Shown here piece after piece: positions 36,420 through 48,489 of a stretch of 64,000 nucleotides of DNA (position 1 is the stretch's first letter; each line of letters opens with the position of its first letter). Where the stretch lies: assembly GCA_025267735.1 (NCBI GenBank), contig CM046304.1, positions 4,216,001 through 4,280,000 of the forward strand. Direction: 5' to 3'. This DNA comes from Mactra quadrangularis. Its lineage: Eukaryota > Mollusca > Bivalvia > Venerida > Mactridae. Position numbers and translations under genes: made by a program. The notes below the pieces were generated by a model. That model searched no databases. It was not told where the DNA came from and saw nothing but the letters and a program-made list of their open reading frames with translations.

Positions 36420-37141
36420 TTCTCTGGTTTCTTTTTATATGGTGTTACTTGGAAACATACACCATGCAAACACCCATGTCTCATATACTTAAGATAGTTC
36501 ACAGACCATGTATAAACACAGTACAATAGTTATACATGTATAGGTTTAGAATTGGATTGTTGTTAGAAGTTGTTACAAGTTGTATGTAAGTTTTAAATAA
36601 GTGGTTTCTTGATACATCAATATGTGTGAGAATGGTGTGGTAGAAGTATTTATGACCAAACTAGTCTTGAGTTGTGTAGGTTCTTCTAGTGAATGATTCT
36701 AATCCCATCACTCATGTATTAACAGTATGATGTGCTACATGGACTGATGCATACTCCATTAATGTACATATCAATTTTATGAAAAATAATCTAAAGTCAC
36801 TTTAGCTGTCAATTAAATCCAGTTCTTATTTTACTTGTCCACCGAAACGTCATTGTTATTATAATTAGTGATTATGAATTAATTATGGTATGAATGTGAT
36901 TTTGTCAGTTCCTAGTTCATAGTTCTTACCACCGGATATGATCAATTGACCATATAAACCTAAGTTTTTGAAGGTGGATTTCTAGTTTGTTTTCCCCTGT
37001 CTGGTTTTACTGTTTATCAGTAATCTTCATTTGTTAGTTCTTTATTATTAATTTTTTAGTAACACATTGAATGAATGAGGTTGGTGCGCAAAGGTTTTTG
37101 GTGTCCTATTTTTAATACTTTTTAACACTGAGTGATAACTT
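36420..37141. other. Intergenic DNA
   Basis: No gene or repeat boundary recognised. Confidence 0.4.
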
Positions 37142-37327
37142 TTGGTCCAATATACCTACATGTTAGTTAAACACTTGGGCTCAAACTTCGAGTTGTCCTT
37201 GTGCCAGTGTTTATTTAGTCTACTTTGTAAGGCATTTAATGACGGAGCATCTGTCACGTTATTGGGAAGGGAATTCAGGTGTCGACCACCCTCTGACTTA
37301 AGAAGGACCGCCTTACCTCGGTCTTAA
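37142..37327 (-). pseudogene. LINE reverse transcriptase C-terminus, split by family T element (inner part)
   Basis: On the minus strand SFLSQRVVD, then NSLPNNVTDAPSLNAL, then HWHKDNSKFEPK and a stop: the C-terminal tail typical of CR1/L2-like LINE polyproteins, with a frameshift or stop between blocks. The upstream part of the same LINE is found at 48248-48312 on the other side of the 10.9-kb element, so this LINE was the insertion target. Confidence 0.7.
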
Positions 37328-38364
37328 TAGGGGGTTGTTAATTCTAATTTACTGAGACCCTGTTTATTTTATGTGGGTAATAGTAACACCAATGAAACAC
37401 CATCAACTTTTGAAATTTGAATCCAATGACCCCCTGTACATACCCCCTGAAAGTATGCCATGCCCATTTCCCCCAAAACGCACACAATATGAAGTTATTC
37501 AAATTTTTTTTGTTATTTGTCTGCTTCCAATATATCATTTTTCAGGTTTTTCTGGTTGCTCAGTTCAAAAATGATGCTTAAAAGACAATCAAGTGAACCA
37601 GATTATCATTGAATAGAAATCAACTCCTAAAAAATGACATTTTCATGCCAATTTCCAAATATTATGTACAAAACGAACATACAATGACTCATAACCCACA
37701 TAGGTCCAGTTTGAAAACTGAATCATTGAATATGTTAACAGAGAATATGGCATCAATTATATTTATATAAGATAGTCTCTTAATATACAACTTTTGTTTA
37801 AAATTCAGCCACTCATATATGAGTTAAAGCTTCATTGAAGTCTTCAAGTGTGTCACGTGTTTTCGAAGTTACATTGCTCAGATATATTTTCATATTACTT
37901 CAGGGTGGAGAATCAAAACCGGTTCGTATCACTCAAAACGTAAACAACGGACGCCATTTTGGAAAATTTCAGGTAATTTTTCTAATTTACTCTCTTATTC
38001 GTCCACTAATGAAAAAACGAAAATTACCATAACACGCTACTCATTTTTCCGCTTCTAATGATGTATATTACCTACAGATTCAATTAGAATTTCAACAAGT
38101 TATCCTGGACATTGGAATCGAAGTGAGCAAAAATTGGATCGTATTTGACGGATGCGAACTGGTTCAAATTGATACTTTAGCCTAGTTTATCACAAAAAAG
38201 CATTTATTCTCGTATAAATTGCTATGTATAACCCACGGAACACGTATGTAGTCTTGTAGTAAAGTATCAACTCCTCCAGATATAGTTTGGACATAAAAAT
38301 ATAATTTTTGAAGAATGATGCGAACCGGTTCAGATTAATACAATGATACGAACCGGTTCAGATT

Positions 38365-40850
38365 ATGATATTTTACTTTTTACTTCATTTGCATACGTTC
38401 TTTGCCGATGTCTGTTTCACGGCATTAATATTAAAAACTTGCACAATCGTCATTCTGTACACAAACGGTCTGACGGACCTTTGTACGGAGACGCCGAGCA
38501 TCATGGCAATGTTTACGTTCTAGTAATTTCCCCCAACAAGTATACTCAACAAATATAGTATGTATTTTGTGGCTACTCAATAAAATTTTACTATCCAACC
38601 AACTTTCCTCATTAAATTAAACTTTTTAACCAGTAATTAAACCTCCGTCATAACGTGTTTACATCAGTCATTCTTTACACAGACATTTGAAATCGGAAGT
38701 TTAACTATGCATCTGTACCTTTAGATGTTTAAATGTTCTTTAAATACATGGATTTACATTCCTGTAGCTATAATTGATTATTTAGTTTAAATTTTAACCT
38801 TGATTTTGTCATAAACCGAAATATACCGAAATATTCTTTTGCGCACTAAAACGCCGAAATCTGTGAAGGTTGTGCGGGTGAGTATACGGGTGATATCTTC
38901 ACCATCTATTTATAGAATGCAATGTCGTTCATTTAAATGTCGAACAGTATTGTACCATAATTATTTTATACCAAAATTAAAATTCACATGTTTTCCCTTT
39001 CTCGACCGACGACCAAAAAACCCGCCCACTCAAAAGTTTTATTGCCGAAATCAGGATTTTTAATCCGATCTGGATGTAGGACTTTTAACGATTTTTTTCC
39101 GACCCGGCATTCAAGCAGTGATTCATTTTGTCGTGCGTCCTGCGTTAGAGACGCAAACTTTGAACCGTGGACATGCGTCAATTGATAAATGATAACGTGT
39201 TGGTAGTTAATTTATGCATAGAAGGTTAGGTGATAATTAGCACCGAGTAATGACTGTTTTAGTAAAATTTGTCGTGATTTTGACATTTTTTTATAATTAT
39301 GAATATCCATAAAATATCGTAATATTTACGGGCATATAATTTTTTTTATCCGAGTAAAAAAACTCTAATGATATCGTCATTAAAATCAATTTAATGTGAG
39401 TCGGCTCTGTGTCCCTCCGAGTTTATTGTTAATGTAAATCAACTTCTTTGATGTTAACCGCCGACCTTAAATATATATTGTGGGACGATGTCTTTGTTAT
39501 TGATTGAATGCTGTGAGGTCGGTTGTAAGTGAATGAACTCATATTTATTAATAATTGATAGTATGATTATGGGCCGTTGCACCGTAACGTTAAGCCTGTT
39601 TCACGACTAAGAGTGAAATTATGCGATCCTAACAAATTCGATTTCGCCTTGAAAAAAACGGCCGTAAGCTATTTCTTTTCGATATTGCCAAAGAAATCGG
39701 CCGCGAGATTTTGTCTTTTTGCCGAAAAAACGGCCGATCATCTCGATTTCGAAGAATAAATCGGCTGATTTTTTTCAGATTTTGCTCAGATTTTTTTAAT
39801 GCGCGTTATACCCGTAAAATTAAAGTAAACCTCAGCTGAAAACAACGTCCAAGCGATACAGCGTTCTGCAGTATGACATGAAAGGTTACTATCGAATGTT
39901 ACGAATTTTACAGTATATTATAAATGTTTGTGGCTATTATTTTAATAGAAATGTAAACCCACATCATTTAATGATGATTTAGTAATATTCAACGTAGCAT
40001 TTCGATCGACTTCCCGTTGTGATCCGCTAAAACAAGAAAATCGGCTATAAAATCATAATTTTTTTGGAATTTTGTACCAAAACTTGCTCATTTAACGTAT
40101 ATATTTTGTAATATGCATTCATAAAATATTAAGTTTTGTTTGAAATAACGTATAATATTTATTTAAGTTGTTTTTACGAAAACAAGTTACGCTATCTATC
40201 TATACCCGTATATAATTGATCAAACCATTTACTTGACTTAAAAAAGTAAATGGCATCGTGAAATTTAACTTATGTCCACAATAATTTTGTAAACGTGGCC
40301 GATCGTTATATTTTGTACTGTGGTGTGTGTAAAACAATTCCAAATCAATCCAAGTTAATTAATGTAAATAGAAATAAAAAATTGTAATCATTTAGAAATA
40401 AATTAGCTAAAATTGCTAAATACTTCACAATAACAGATAATGACCCAGTCTGCAATTTTTCATGAAATCATGTTTTAACATTACAAATTATTCACAGAAC
40501 TTTTTTACTAATGAAAATGAATGTGATAATATTAATATAAAGTACACCAAGTCATTGAGACTACACTATAATATTGAATGAAAAATGATTGTTTAAAAAT
40601 TATGCATTATTTAAAGGACATGCTTTAGTGACCAAAATCTCCAGATTCGTAGTTTTTTGGGTGGGACTCTGTTTCAAAACCTACATACATATGTGTTTTA
40701 TAAGTCATGTTTAAGAAAGAGGAAACATAAATATTTTTATTGTGAAATTAAATTTCGTCAGCTTGTCATGCACTTTTTGATTCGTACTTGAATTTATTAA
40801 GGAGTAATTTTAGTATGTATTTATTAGGTTTCAATGTGTACGAAAGTCTT
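38365..40850. other. Interior of nested element, no gene recognised
   Basis: About 2.5 kb inside the 37901-45052 element. The frames are 60-75 residues and overlap on both strands without family features. CCGAAAT-type motifs recur around 38815-38860 and 39640-39760. I see no transposase. Confidence 0.4.
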
Positions 40851-41639
40851 TCAATACTAGGGGTGGGCCAATCTGATTTTTTTTCTAAATAGTATTTTTT
40901 CTATTGCCATTTAGTGCATTGAGAACAAATTCGGTAAAAATTTCAAAAATATTTTTTGATTTCGGTTGGAACAGTCCATTTTTTTCAAAATGGCCGACAA
41001 AAAAGGATAAAAAATGACATATGTCATTATAATAGTAAAATTCTTCAAACAGAGTGTAGATTTATATGCATTTATTGATTTTACAAATACAATGGGCATA
41101 TTTGAAACATATTTTAGTGCTTTTTATTTAGTTTAGATGTGTCATTTAACTTTACTGGTTGCGACATGTGTGAAAAGTAGCCATTTTTTCACCATTACAC
41201 GCAAGGGCTATTTCAAGATGCTCTAGTTTCATTACTATTTATCATACAGATATGCAACTTGGCCAAGTTATTACCTGGGTGAATGTCTTTCAGAAAAACT
41301 AAGTTGAGCCCCGATCCCCGTTAGCATGGCAATGCTGGGGCGGAGCAAAAACGGCAAAAAATGCAATTTTCGCTCTTTTTCCACCCCAATTTTGCACTTC
41401 AAACGTTAATATTTTTTTAGTGTACCTATTCTTGAGTCTTGACCATTTTAAGGATTTTTCCATAGTGAATAGATGAGGTCAGAGATCTTATATGTGATTT
41501 AAATGCCAAATCATAGATTTTATTTATGTGATTATGAAAAATGATGTCATGAACAGTCTAAAATGATGCTACTGTTAACCGGACTTGTCCTGAACAGTGT
41601 AACATAAAATCACTGTTAACTAAACATTTCCCAAAGGTG

Positions 41640-42600
41640 TTGAAACATTACCTTTAAAGAGATCCATTATTTTCAGCAGTAGTGCTTAAACACATTCAAA
41701 GTAGGTGATAATTTGACACTATCTGGTAGCTTATTCCACAGCATGGGGCCCACTGTACTAAAACTTCTGTCAATTTAAATGTTTTTTTTATTTAGTAGGA
41801 CCACAAAATTCAGGTCTTTGGATTTTGCAGACCTAAGACCAGATCTCCTTAGTACAGGCTTTTGGAGAATTTCAATTGGATATGCAGGTGCAATTCCAGT
41901 AAAACAGTTGTACATGAAAATACATATTTTAAAGTTGATTCTAGCTTTGACTGATAGTCCGTGCAGTGAGTACAGAGTTTCTTTTGAACTGTCAGATTTT
42001 TAAGAAAAAGATAGGACTAGTGTTTCTGTTGCATCTTTATCCAAATATTTCATTATAATTATGATACGTAAAAAAGGGAACATGGCAGTTCTACTTTTTG
42101 TTTTGACATGATTTTTAAAGTCGCAAGTTTCACCCAGAAAGGCCCCTAAATAGCGAATAGTCTTTACAGATTTTATAGTTACAACAGCAATAATGATTGA
42201 CTGGGTTAAACATTTTTTCAACTGTGCTTTGCTTCCAAACATGAAAAACTCAATCTTTGAGTTGTTCATTTTTAATTTATTTTCATTCATCCATGAATTT
42301 ATCATTATAGCACACTCTTCTATATCAAAAATGGCATTTGCTTCTTCATTCTAATTGTTCAGAACAGAATCTTTTATTGGCAGTGTTGTCATCTGCAAAA
42401 CCGTGTACTGATATATCAGATGGAATGACATCAAATAAGGTTCCTGCATGAGAAAGATAAAACCACGGACCCTGACAACTACCTTGTAGACCACTGCAAT
42501 CTAATGGACGAACAGTTGATAAACTAGTATTAACATTGATCGACATGCACGTGGACGAAGACATGAGTCAATTCAGTGACATGTACTACTACCTATGCCA
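41640..42600 (-). pseudogene. LINE reverse transcriptase remnants inside the inner element
   Basis: Minus-strand frames at 42346-42564 (QGS.QGPWFYLSHAGTLFD then HGFADD, the block with the catalytic Asp pair) and 42000-42305 (MNENKLKMNNSKIEFFMFGS, then IRYLGAFLG) are consecutive reverse-transcriptase segments. The DNA at 41640-41770 encodes a decayed PMLWNKLPDSV-type C-terminus. Stops and shifts separate them. This copy is older than the LINE at 3346-6740 and from a related group. Confidence 0.75.
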
Positions 42601-43289
42601 TGTTAATTATTAAGTACTTCCAATAAAATCTCATGATCAACAGTGTCAAATGCAGCAGTCAGATCAATAGGTTTTAACGCTGTTACTTCAAGTTTCTCTA
42701 CACCACCCAGTATGTCATTAACTAATCTAAGAAGACTCACATTCATGAGTGAAAAGGTCTACATACAGATACATATTTGGGTAGAAGATTATTTTAATCA
42801 ACATGAGAATTCAATCTATTCAAAGCGTCCTTTTCAATTACTTTAGATACGAAGGACAGTTAGCTAGTCAGTCTATAGTTAGCATATCCCACATCCAGAC
42901 CCACCATCTTGCAAGGAGGCTTAACAATTGCCTCAATTCACTTATATGGAAATACACAATGTTTCAATAATATATTTATTAAATGAGTAATCAGAAGAAA
43001 TAATTCTTGTAGATAACATTTAAGCTATTTTGTTAGCAATATGTGTAGCTCAGATGATTTGGCATTTAAATCACATATAAGATCTCTGACCTCTTCCGTT
43101 CACTATGGTAAAATCCTTAAAATGGTCAAGACTAGGTACATCCTTGGGGTGATTACGTTGGAAACTGCAGCAAGGATTCTCTAATTTTTGAAATGTTATT
43201 TAAGAAAAAGTCAGCAAAATTCTCTGCTACTTGTTTTCAGTAAAAATGGTGATTTTCTAGTATTTTGGGAGATATTTTACTTAACCCTT

Positions 43290-43440
43290 AACCGCTCAAT
43301 CCCGCATTTTTACGTGTCTAGATCCCCCTCCAAAATGGCTGCAACAGCCTTGAAAATGGTGTTTTTAACTGGAATAAGTTAATTTCTCTTAAGGATAGTT
43401 GTCCCCAAAAAATGAGCTTTTTTTCACGCGCTTCCTCCAC
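43290..43440 (-). repeat. Dispersed ~150-bp repeat, copy 1
   Basis: The complement matches 48335-48485: shared TAGCTCATTTTTTGGG-like, ACAACT-TCCT-AAG and GGCCATTTTG-AGGGGG blocks. It lies in the ~460-bp insertion of the right arm of the inner element. Confidence 0.65.
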
Positions 43441-45094
43441 AAAAAGGTGTCTCAGGGGGGTTCCGAAAAGGGGATGTGCCCCCCTTTGTTGCTGGGGTTT
43501 AAAGGGGGCACAGCCTCCCTCATCGCCAGAAAAAATTGGGGTCATTGAGTGCAGAGAAATGGCGCCAAATGCTAATAAGAAAACATGTTTTCAGTATCTG
43601 AAAAGACCTGGCACTTTAGACCACATTTTTGGAAAATATTACCGCTTGAAGTGCAAATGTGGGGTGGAAAAAGAGCGAAAATTGCATTTTTTGCCGTTTT
43701 TGCTTCGCCCCAGCGTTGCCATGGTAACGGGGATCGGGGCTCAACTTGGTAGTTCTGAAAGACATTCACCCAGCTAATAACTTGGCCAAGTTACATATCT
43801 GTATGATTATTAGTAATGAAACTAGAGCATCTTGAAATAGCCCTATGCGCGTAATTGTGAAAAAATGGCTACTTTCCACACATGTCGCAACCAGTAAAGG
43901 GCTAAATGACACATCTGTACTAAATAATTAGCACTAAAATGTTTCAAATATGCCCTTTGTATTTGTAAAATCAATTAATGAATATAAATCTACACTCTGT
44001 TTGAAGAATTTTACTATTATAATGACATGTGTCATTTTTTTCTTCTTTTTTGGCAGCCATTTTGAAAAAAATGGACTGTTCCAACCGAAATACTTATTTT
44101 GAATTCCTGATCTTACCATATTTAATCAATATGAACCTATTGGCAATAGAAAAAATACTATTTACAATGATTTTCAAAAAAAAGTATTTATTGGCCTACC
44201 CCTATCAATACTTCGAATAGCGAATGTGATCGTCATTTTGTCTCAATTTAACAACTTTCGCAAACGATTTGACTAATTCGGGATTTTTAGCTGATTGACT
44301 TTATACTTTACCGAACACCATCTCTATTTTGGATGATAAAAATGTCAACGTTCCATTCGCATTCACTCTTTCTCCACCTGACCATGCATATGTCCATAGT
44401 CATTTCTTCATAAACGTAACCGGTGAGTTATATGGTAATATGAATTCATTTTTAGCTAGAACTCCCGAAAAAATCAGAGCGTTGTAAAAAGTTTTGAAAT
44501 CGAAACGAAAACGAAATAAAATTGTGTAAGTATGGAAAAATAATGCCATGAAACTGACATAATAAAAATAAAATGCAAAATACCCTAAATCTGAACCGGT
44601 TCGTATCATTGTATAAACCTGAACTGGTTCGCATCATTCTCATAAAAATCTATTTTTATGTGAAAACTAAGTCAGGAAGAGTTAATACTTTTCTACAAGA
44701 CTACACACTTGATCCGTTGGTTATACATGGCAATTTTAACGAGAAGAAATGCATTTTTGTGATAAACTAGGCAAAAGTATGAATTTGAACCAGTTCGCAT
44801 CCGTCTAAACTGACCTAATTCTTGCTCACTTCGATTCCAATGTCCGGGATAACTTGTTGAAATTCTAATTGAATCTGTATGTTATATACACGATTAGAAG
44901 CGGAAAAATGAGTAGCGTGTTATGGTAATTTTTGCTTTTTCATTAGTGGACGATTAAAGGAGTAAATTAGAAAAAATACCTGAAATTTTCCAAAATGGCG
45001 TCCGTTTGTTTACATTTTATATGATACGAACTGGTTTTGATTCTCCACCCTGTACTTGCATACACATGCAGAGGTAGGTTTCTATAATCTTGCT

Positions 45095-47695
45095 TCAGCC
45101 TAAAATATCACTTGTTTTAGGCACAGATAGGGATGTATCTCTTGCATAGCGTACTTCAAGTCGGTCAATTTTAGTGTGTTTATTAATATTTCCTTTCTGT
45201 ATGTATAAATCTACTTGTTCACTAGCTGTAAATGGTCCCCCAAGAACTTTCAATTGTTCTAAATCCCTCATTCTTCTTTTGTCCACTGAAACATTAGCTA
45301 TCTTTTTCTTTTGTAAGCCTTGTTTGATGAGTTCTTCTTGTTTTTTGTTCCACTCGGTCATAATTTCTGGAATTTTACAACCCCTTTGACCAAACCCTTA
45401 TCTTTTTTATATGATCCTGATGGTTGTTTGTCTATTAAATCTGCTGACGTTGATTTAACTTGAACTGATGATGCAGAAGACATTTGTTTTGCACCGTGAC
45501 GCAGAAGTTCATAGTTGATAAATCCTACTGATCGTTCCACCGTCAAATTGTGTTTTGGTGCCTCGTCCAGTTTTGCTGTTTTGTCGAGTTCCTTGTGAAA
45601 GAGAATATTCTGTGGTACCCTTTTCTCCGAGCCCAAATATGTCCCCTTTCTTATTCCTAAAGCCCTCTGCGAAGTGTGGTAGTAACATTGACAAAATTGT
45701 AACTACCTGATCCTGAAACTGGCTAGAAGTTTTGCTAATTGCAATGCAGATATCCTCATCATACTAAGTTTGATTGAATCGTTCCTGTGATACAAGTTTG
45801 AAAGCTGGTTTGTCCACGTTCAGCAAGTCACTTGGATCAGTCATTGTTAAGTCACAGTGTAGCTCTTGGAATGCATGTATCAATTTGGAATAATTGGTAT
45901 TGCTAGATGTAGTCAATGACAAGAAAGGTACAATATTTTCAGGAACTCTAGGTCAATGAAACACCTGACTATGCATGCCAATTTATTTGTCACATGTTCA
46001 AACTTTTCAAGGAATGAGGCTACATCATCTAAATGATATAACAGTATTGCACATGTCAAAGTTAGCATATTGAAGCGTTCATCCTTTAAACTAACTGATT
46101 CATTTTTCTTAGGAGCTATATGGGAATCATAATTAATCAATCTTGTGGTACAGTCAAGTGCTTGTTCTGTAACACTAGACTTGTTACTTGTAGCATTCTA
46201 AAGAAAACTAGAATAAATCTTATCTGGTCTAATCACATGTTCAATCTCATTCCATTGTTTTGTGATAACCCTATTGAACATAAGTGAAGGATGAACATTG
46301 CAAAATAAATGTCCAGGTGAGTAATCTGACTCAAACTTTCAGATACAAGTTCTTCAACACCTTTATTGTGTGCTGTCTGGTCTGTGATCACAAAGTCTAA
46401 CTTTTCATATATCTCTTTTGATGAGAAACTACTAGCTGTCTCCATCATTTTTAGTACAGGGAGCTTTAGGTCTGCCAGGTTTCGTCTACTTTCACTGGCG
46501 ATTGGGAATGTTGGCAAATACCTATATTTGCCATTAATGGTCAATCCTTGTACTGAAAAGAACCCCGTGCCTTGTTTCTTAGATCCGTCATCATGGAATG
46601 TTACTACAGTTTTCTGATCAGAGTTCATGATTTCTTTCACTATCTCATCGATTGCGAACACTTCTAAACTTTTCCCTACTAATCTCGTATTACTGCTTTG
46701 TGGTGATGTATCTAAATCTATCATTTTATCTGACTCATTATGTAATTTCCAATTATTTCAAACAGCGTGTTGCCTACGGTCAAAACAGCGCCTTCAGCTT
46801 GTGTTTGAGACATGTGGTACGCACTTTTTAACTTATCTATAGTTTCATAAAATTCAGGGGGAACTTTTCGCACACACACTTTCTCTCAGATGTTGATATC
46901 TATGTGGCATCCCATCATCTTGTTTTTAGTCCTGAGTATAGTTGAGTGTTCTACGCCTTTTCTTTGATGTCGATGGGCCATCGTCTTCTGTTGACTTAGA
47001 GTCACAGTGCAGACTGTCAGTTCCGCTATTCACTGAGTCTTTCTCAGAGTCAAAGGGCGATAATTCCAGGTTACCAACTCTAGTCAATCTAGATTTGTCA
47101 GCTTCGATTGCTCTTTCATCTTATCTAGAGAGGCTTCGACCTTTTGCTTACGCTCAACTCTTGCTCCACTTCTTATCCACAAAATCATCACAAAACATCA
47201 CCGTTTTGTTTTCTGATCTTCTAGAAATTCATACTCTACTGAAGTCATTTTATCGTCATGTAGCTCTTCTAATTTCTTCCTCTTACTTTCATCTTCACAG
47301 AATATATCAAACAACTTTACTGCTGATGTATTGAAGTCTCTTACTCTGTCATTGTATCTTTCATTTAGTCGTTTTTTCTGGTTTAAACCAAATTTATGAA
47401 GTCATTATATAACTGAATTATCTTAGCCTTGATATGTCTCACTGCTATAGTGTATATATTACAAAAGATCCAGTGGTCTTGAAGCATTTCTGACAAAAGA
47501 AATGCAGCAGCATTTTTCGATCTCTGACTTTGTCCCGCACGCTGTGGTCGCATCAAATATATCATATTTTCAATTATTACCCTTTTCACTGGAAGGACAC
47601 CATTTGGGAAATCAGGGGTTTGGGTATATACAACTGTTCCAAGCACTTTTTGAGCATTGGATCTTGTTGATGGTTTTGATGCAGCCATTTTGAAC
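45095..47695 (-). pseudogene. Decayed transposase-like gene of family T element, superfamily unassigned
   Basis: Read on the minus strand from a plausible start at 47688 (MAASKPSTRSNAQK, near the right inverted repeat) to about 45095. Segments in order: 47688-47383; about 47360-47215 (YNDRVRDFNTSAVKLFDIF); 46724-46233 with HDDGSKKQGTGFF, then LPTFPIASESRRNLADLK, then FVITDQTAHNKGVEELVSES; 46140-45913 (FNMLTLTCAILLYHLDDV); 45694-45358; 45361-45095, ending with a basic KKQEELIKQGLQKKK segment. The HDDGS and TDQTAHN blocks could be the acidic residues of an RNase H-like transposase core, but that is inference. At least five frameshifts or stops make it inactive. Its position next to the terminal repeat and its absence elsewhere in the window support a transposase role. 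Confidence 0.6.
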
Positions 47696-48247
47696 TAGCT
47701 ACTGGTGCACGAAATTATCTGATAATAGATGAGAAATGCATGTTATGTTTGTGTGATTTGAAACAAAATGCCTAATTTTTACTATGGTGATTTGTAACAA
47801 CAATATCAAATGATGTAATGCTAATTGCTTTTTATCTAATTTCATTATACAAAATTCATAAATTAACCTTACCATTTGTTTCACAATATGTTTATGTTGA
47901 TATTTGCTAGATTTTCAGTATTTCTATAGTATATTTGAAGTTTTTTTGGCTAACGTGCTAGTCAGATTGCCTTTTAAACATTATTTTCGGAATTAGCAGT
48001 ATGAAAACACTACAAAAAGATATATTGGACATATATTTATGAATAATTATAAAAGAAACATACAGAAAATTTGTCTTTTTTGCCGAAAATGGGCGTGTCC
48101 GACTTTCGGAGGGTATGTACAGGGGGGTTATTGAGGTCAAACATATTTGTTTTGCTTATTCTTAAATAATAATGCTCCCACCATATTTTAAGCAGGGTCT
48201 TGCAATGCAAATATGAAAAAATGAAACAAACAACCCCCTACTCTTAA

Positions 48248-48312
48248 TTTAAATGTATTATCATTGTTTCCACGGAAGGATTGTGATGTAGTTGGTGGCG
48301 ATGGAAAGATTC
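48248..48312 (-). pseudogene. LINE fragment, outer half of the interrupted copy
   Basis: The minus strand reads LDKLNKDRIFPSPPTTSQSF then NNDNTFKLR, the segment that normally precedes the RRSFLSQRVVD block found at 37142-37327. The two halves confirm the boundaries of the 10.9-kb insertion. Confidence 0.65.
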
Positions 48313-48334
48313 TGTCTTTATTCAATTTGTCAAG

Positions 48335-48485
48335 ACCTTGGGGGAGGCGTGCCAAAATAGCTCATTTTTTGGGCACAACTTTCCTCAAGTGAAATTCATT
48401 AAATTCAGTTAAAAAACCAATTTCAAGCATGTTGTGGCCATTTTGAAGGGGGGGGGGGCAGACACATAAAAATTGCGTGATTGAC
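48335..48485 (+). repeat. Dispersed ~150-bp repeat, copy 2
   Basis: Same family as 43290-43440, in the opposite orientation. It contains ATAGCTCATTTTTTGGGCAC and a G-run at 48450-48459. Confidence 0.65.
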
Positions 48486-48489
48486 CAGT

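Larger units (their letters stand above)
40859..44204. mobile_element. Inner hAT-like element, ~590-bp inverted repeats, 8-bp target duplication
   Basis: The left end AGGGGTGGGCCAATCTG and the complement of the right end, TAGGGGTAGGCCAATA, begin inverted repeats running to about 41411 and back from about 43610. A further inverted segment pairs 41432-41510 with 43046-43136. TCAATACT flanks both sides (40851-40858 and 44205-44212). An 8-bp duplication and AGGGGTGGGCC ends fit the hAT superfamily. The interior holds LINE fragments and a ~460-bp insertion in the right arm, and no hAT transposase. Confidence 0.85.
37901..45052. mobile_element. Nested DNA transposon with ~460-bp inverted repeats and GAACCGGTTC motifs
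   Basis: The left end CAGGGTGGAGAATCAAAACC at 37901 and its near-exact complement ending at 45052 open ~460-bp inverted repeats (37901-38364 and about 44588-45052). TACTT flanks both sides (37896-37900 and 45053-45057). The palindrome GAACCGGTTC or a one-base variant recurs four times per arm (near 37918, 38151, 38319 and 38345, mirrored at about 44593, 44618, 44786 and 45023), like transposase-binding sites. No transposase frame is seen, so it is a non-autonomous copy. Without the element at 40859 it would be ~3.8 kb. Confidence 0.85.
37328..48239. mobile_element. 10.9-kb composite DNA transposon of family T, ~3.76 kb before insertions
   Basis: The left end TAGGGGGTTGTTAATTC and the complement of the right end, AGGGGGTTGTTTGTTTC, open ~300-bp inverted repeats with shared GACCCCCTGTACATACCC and ATGCCCATTT-type blocks, matching the element at 26874. 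Flanking 8-mers GGTCTTAA and ACTCTTAA agree at 6 of 8. It lies inside a LINE whose two halves flank it. Subtracting the element at 37901-45052 leaves about 3.76 kb, carrying a ~2.6-kb decayed transposase-like gene on the minus strand (45095-47695). This copy is therefore the remnant of a once autonomous member. Confidence 0.85.

Noticed and set aside
43318..43777. Overlapping frames of 75-121 residues on both strands
   Set aside because: They are read through the GC-richer right arm of the inner hAT-like element and its insertion, with no family motifs.
46233..46724. Cellular gene of the host encoding the HDDGSKK protein
   Set aside because: The frame is broken in several places and lies between the terminal repeats of a transposon, next to one of them, so a transposase remnant is more likely.
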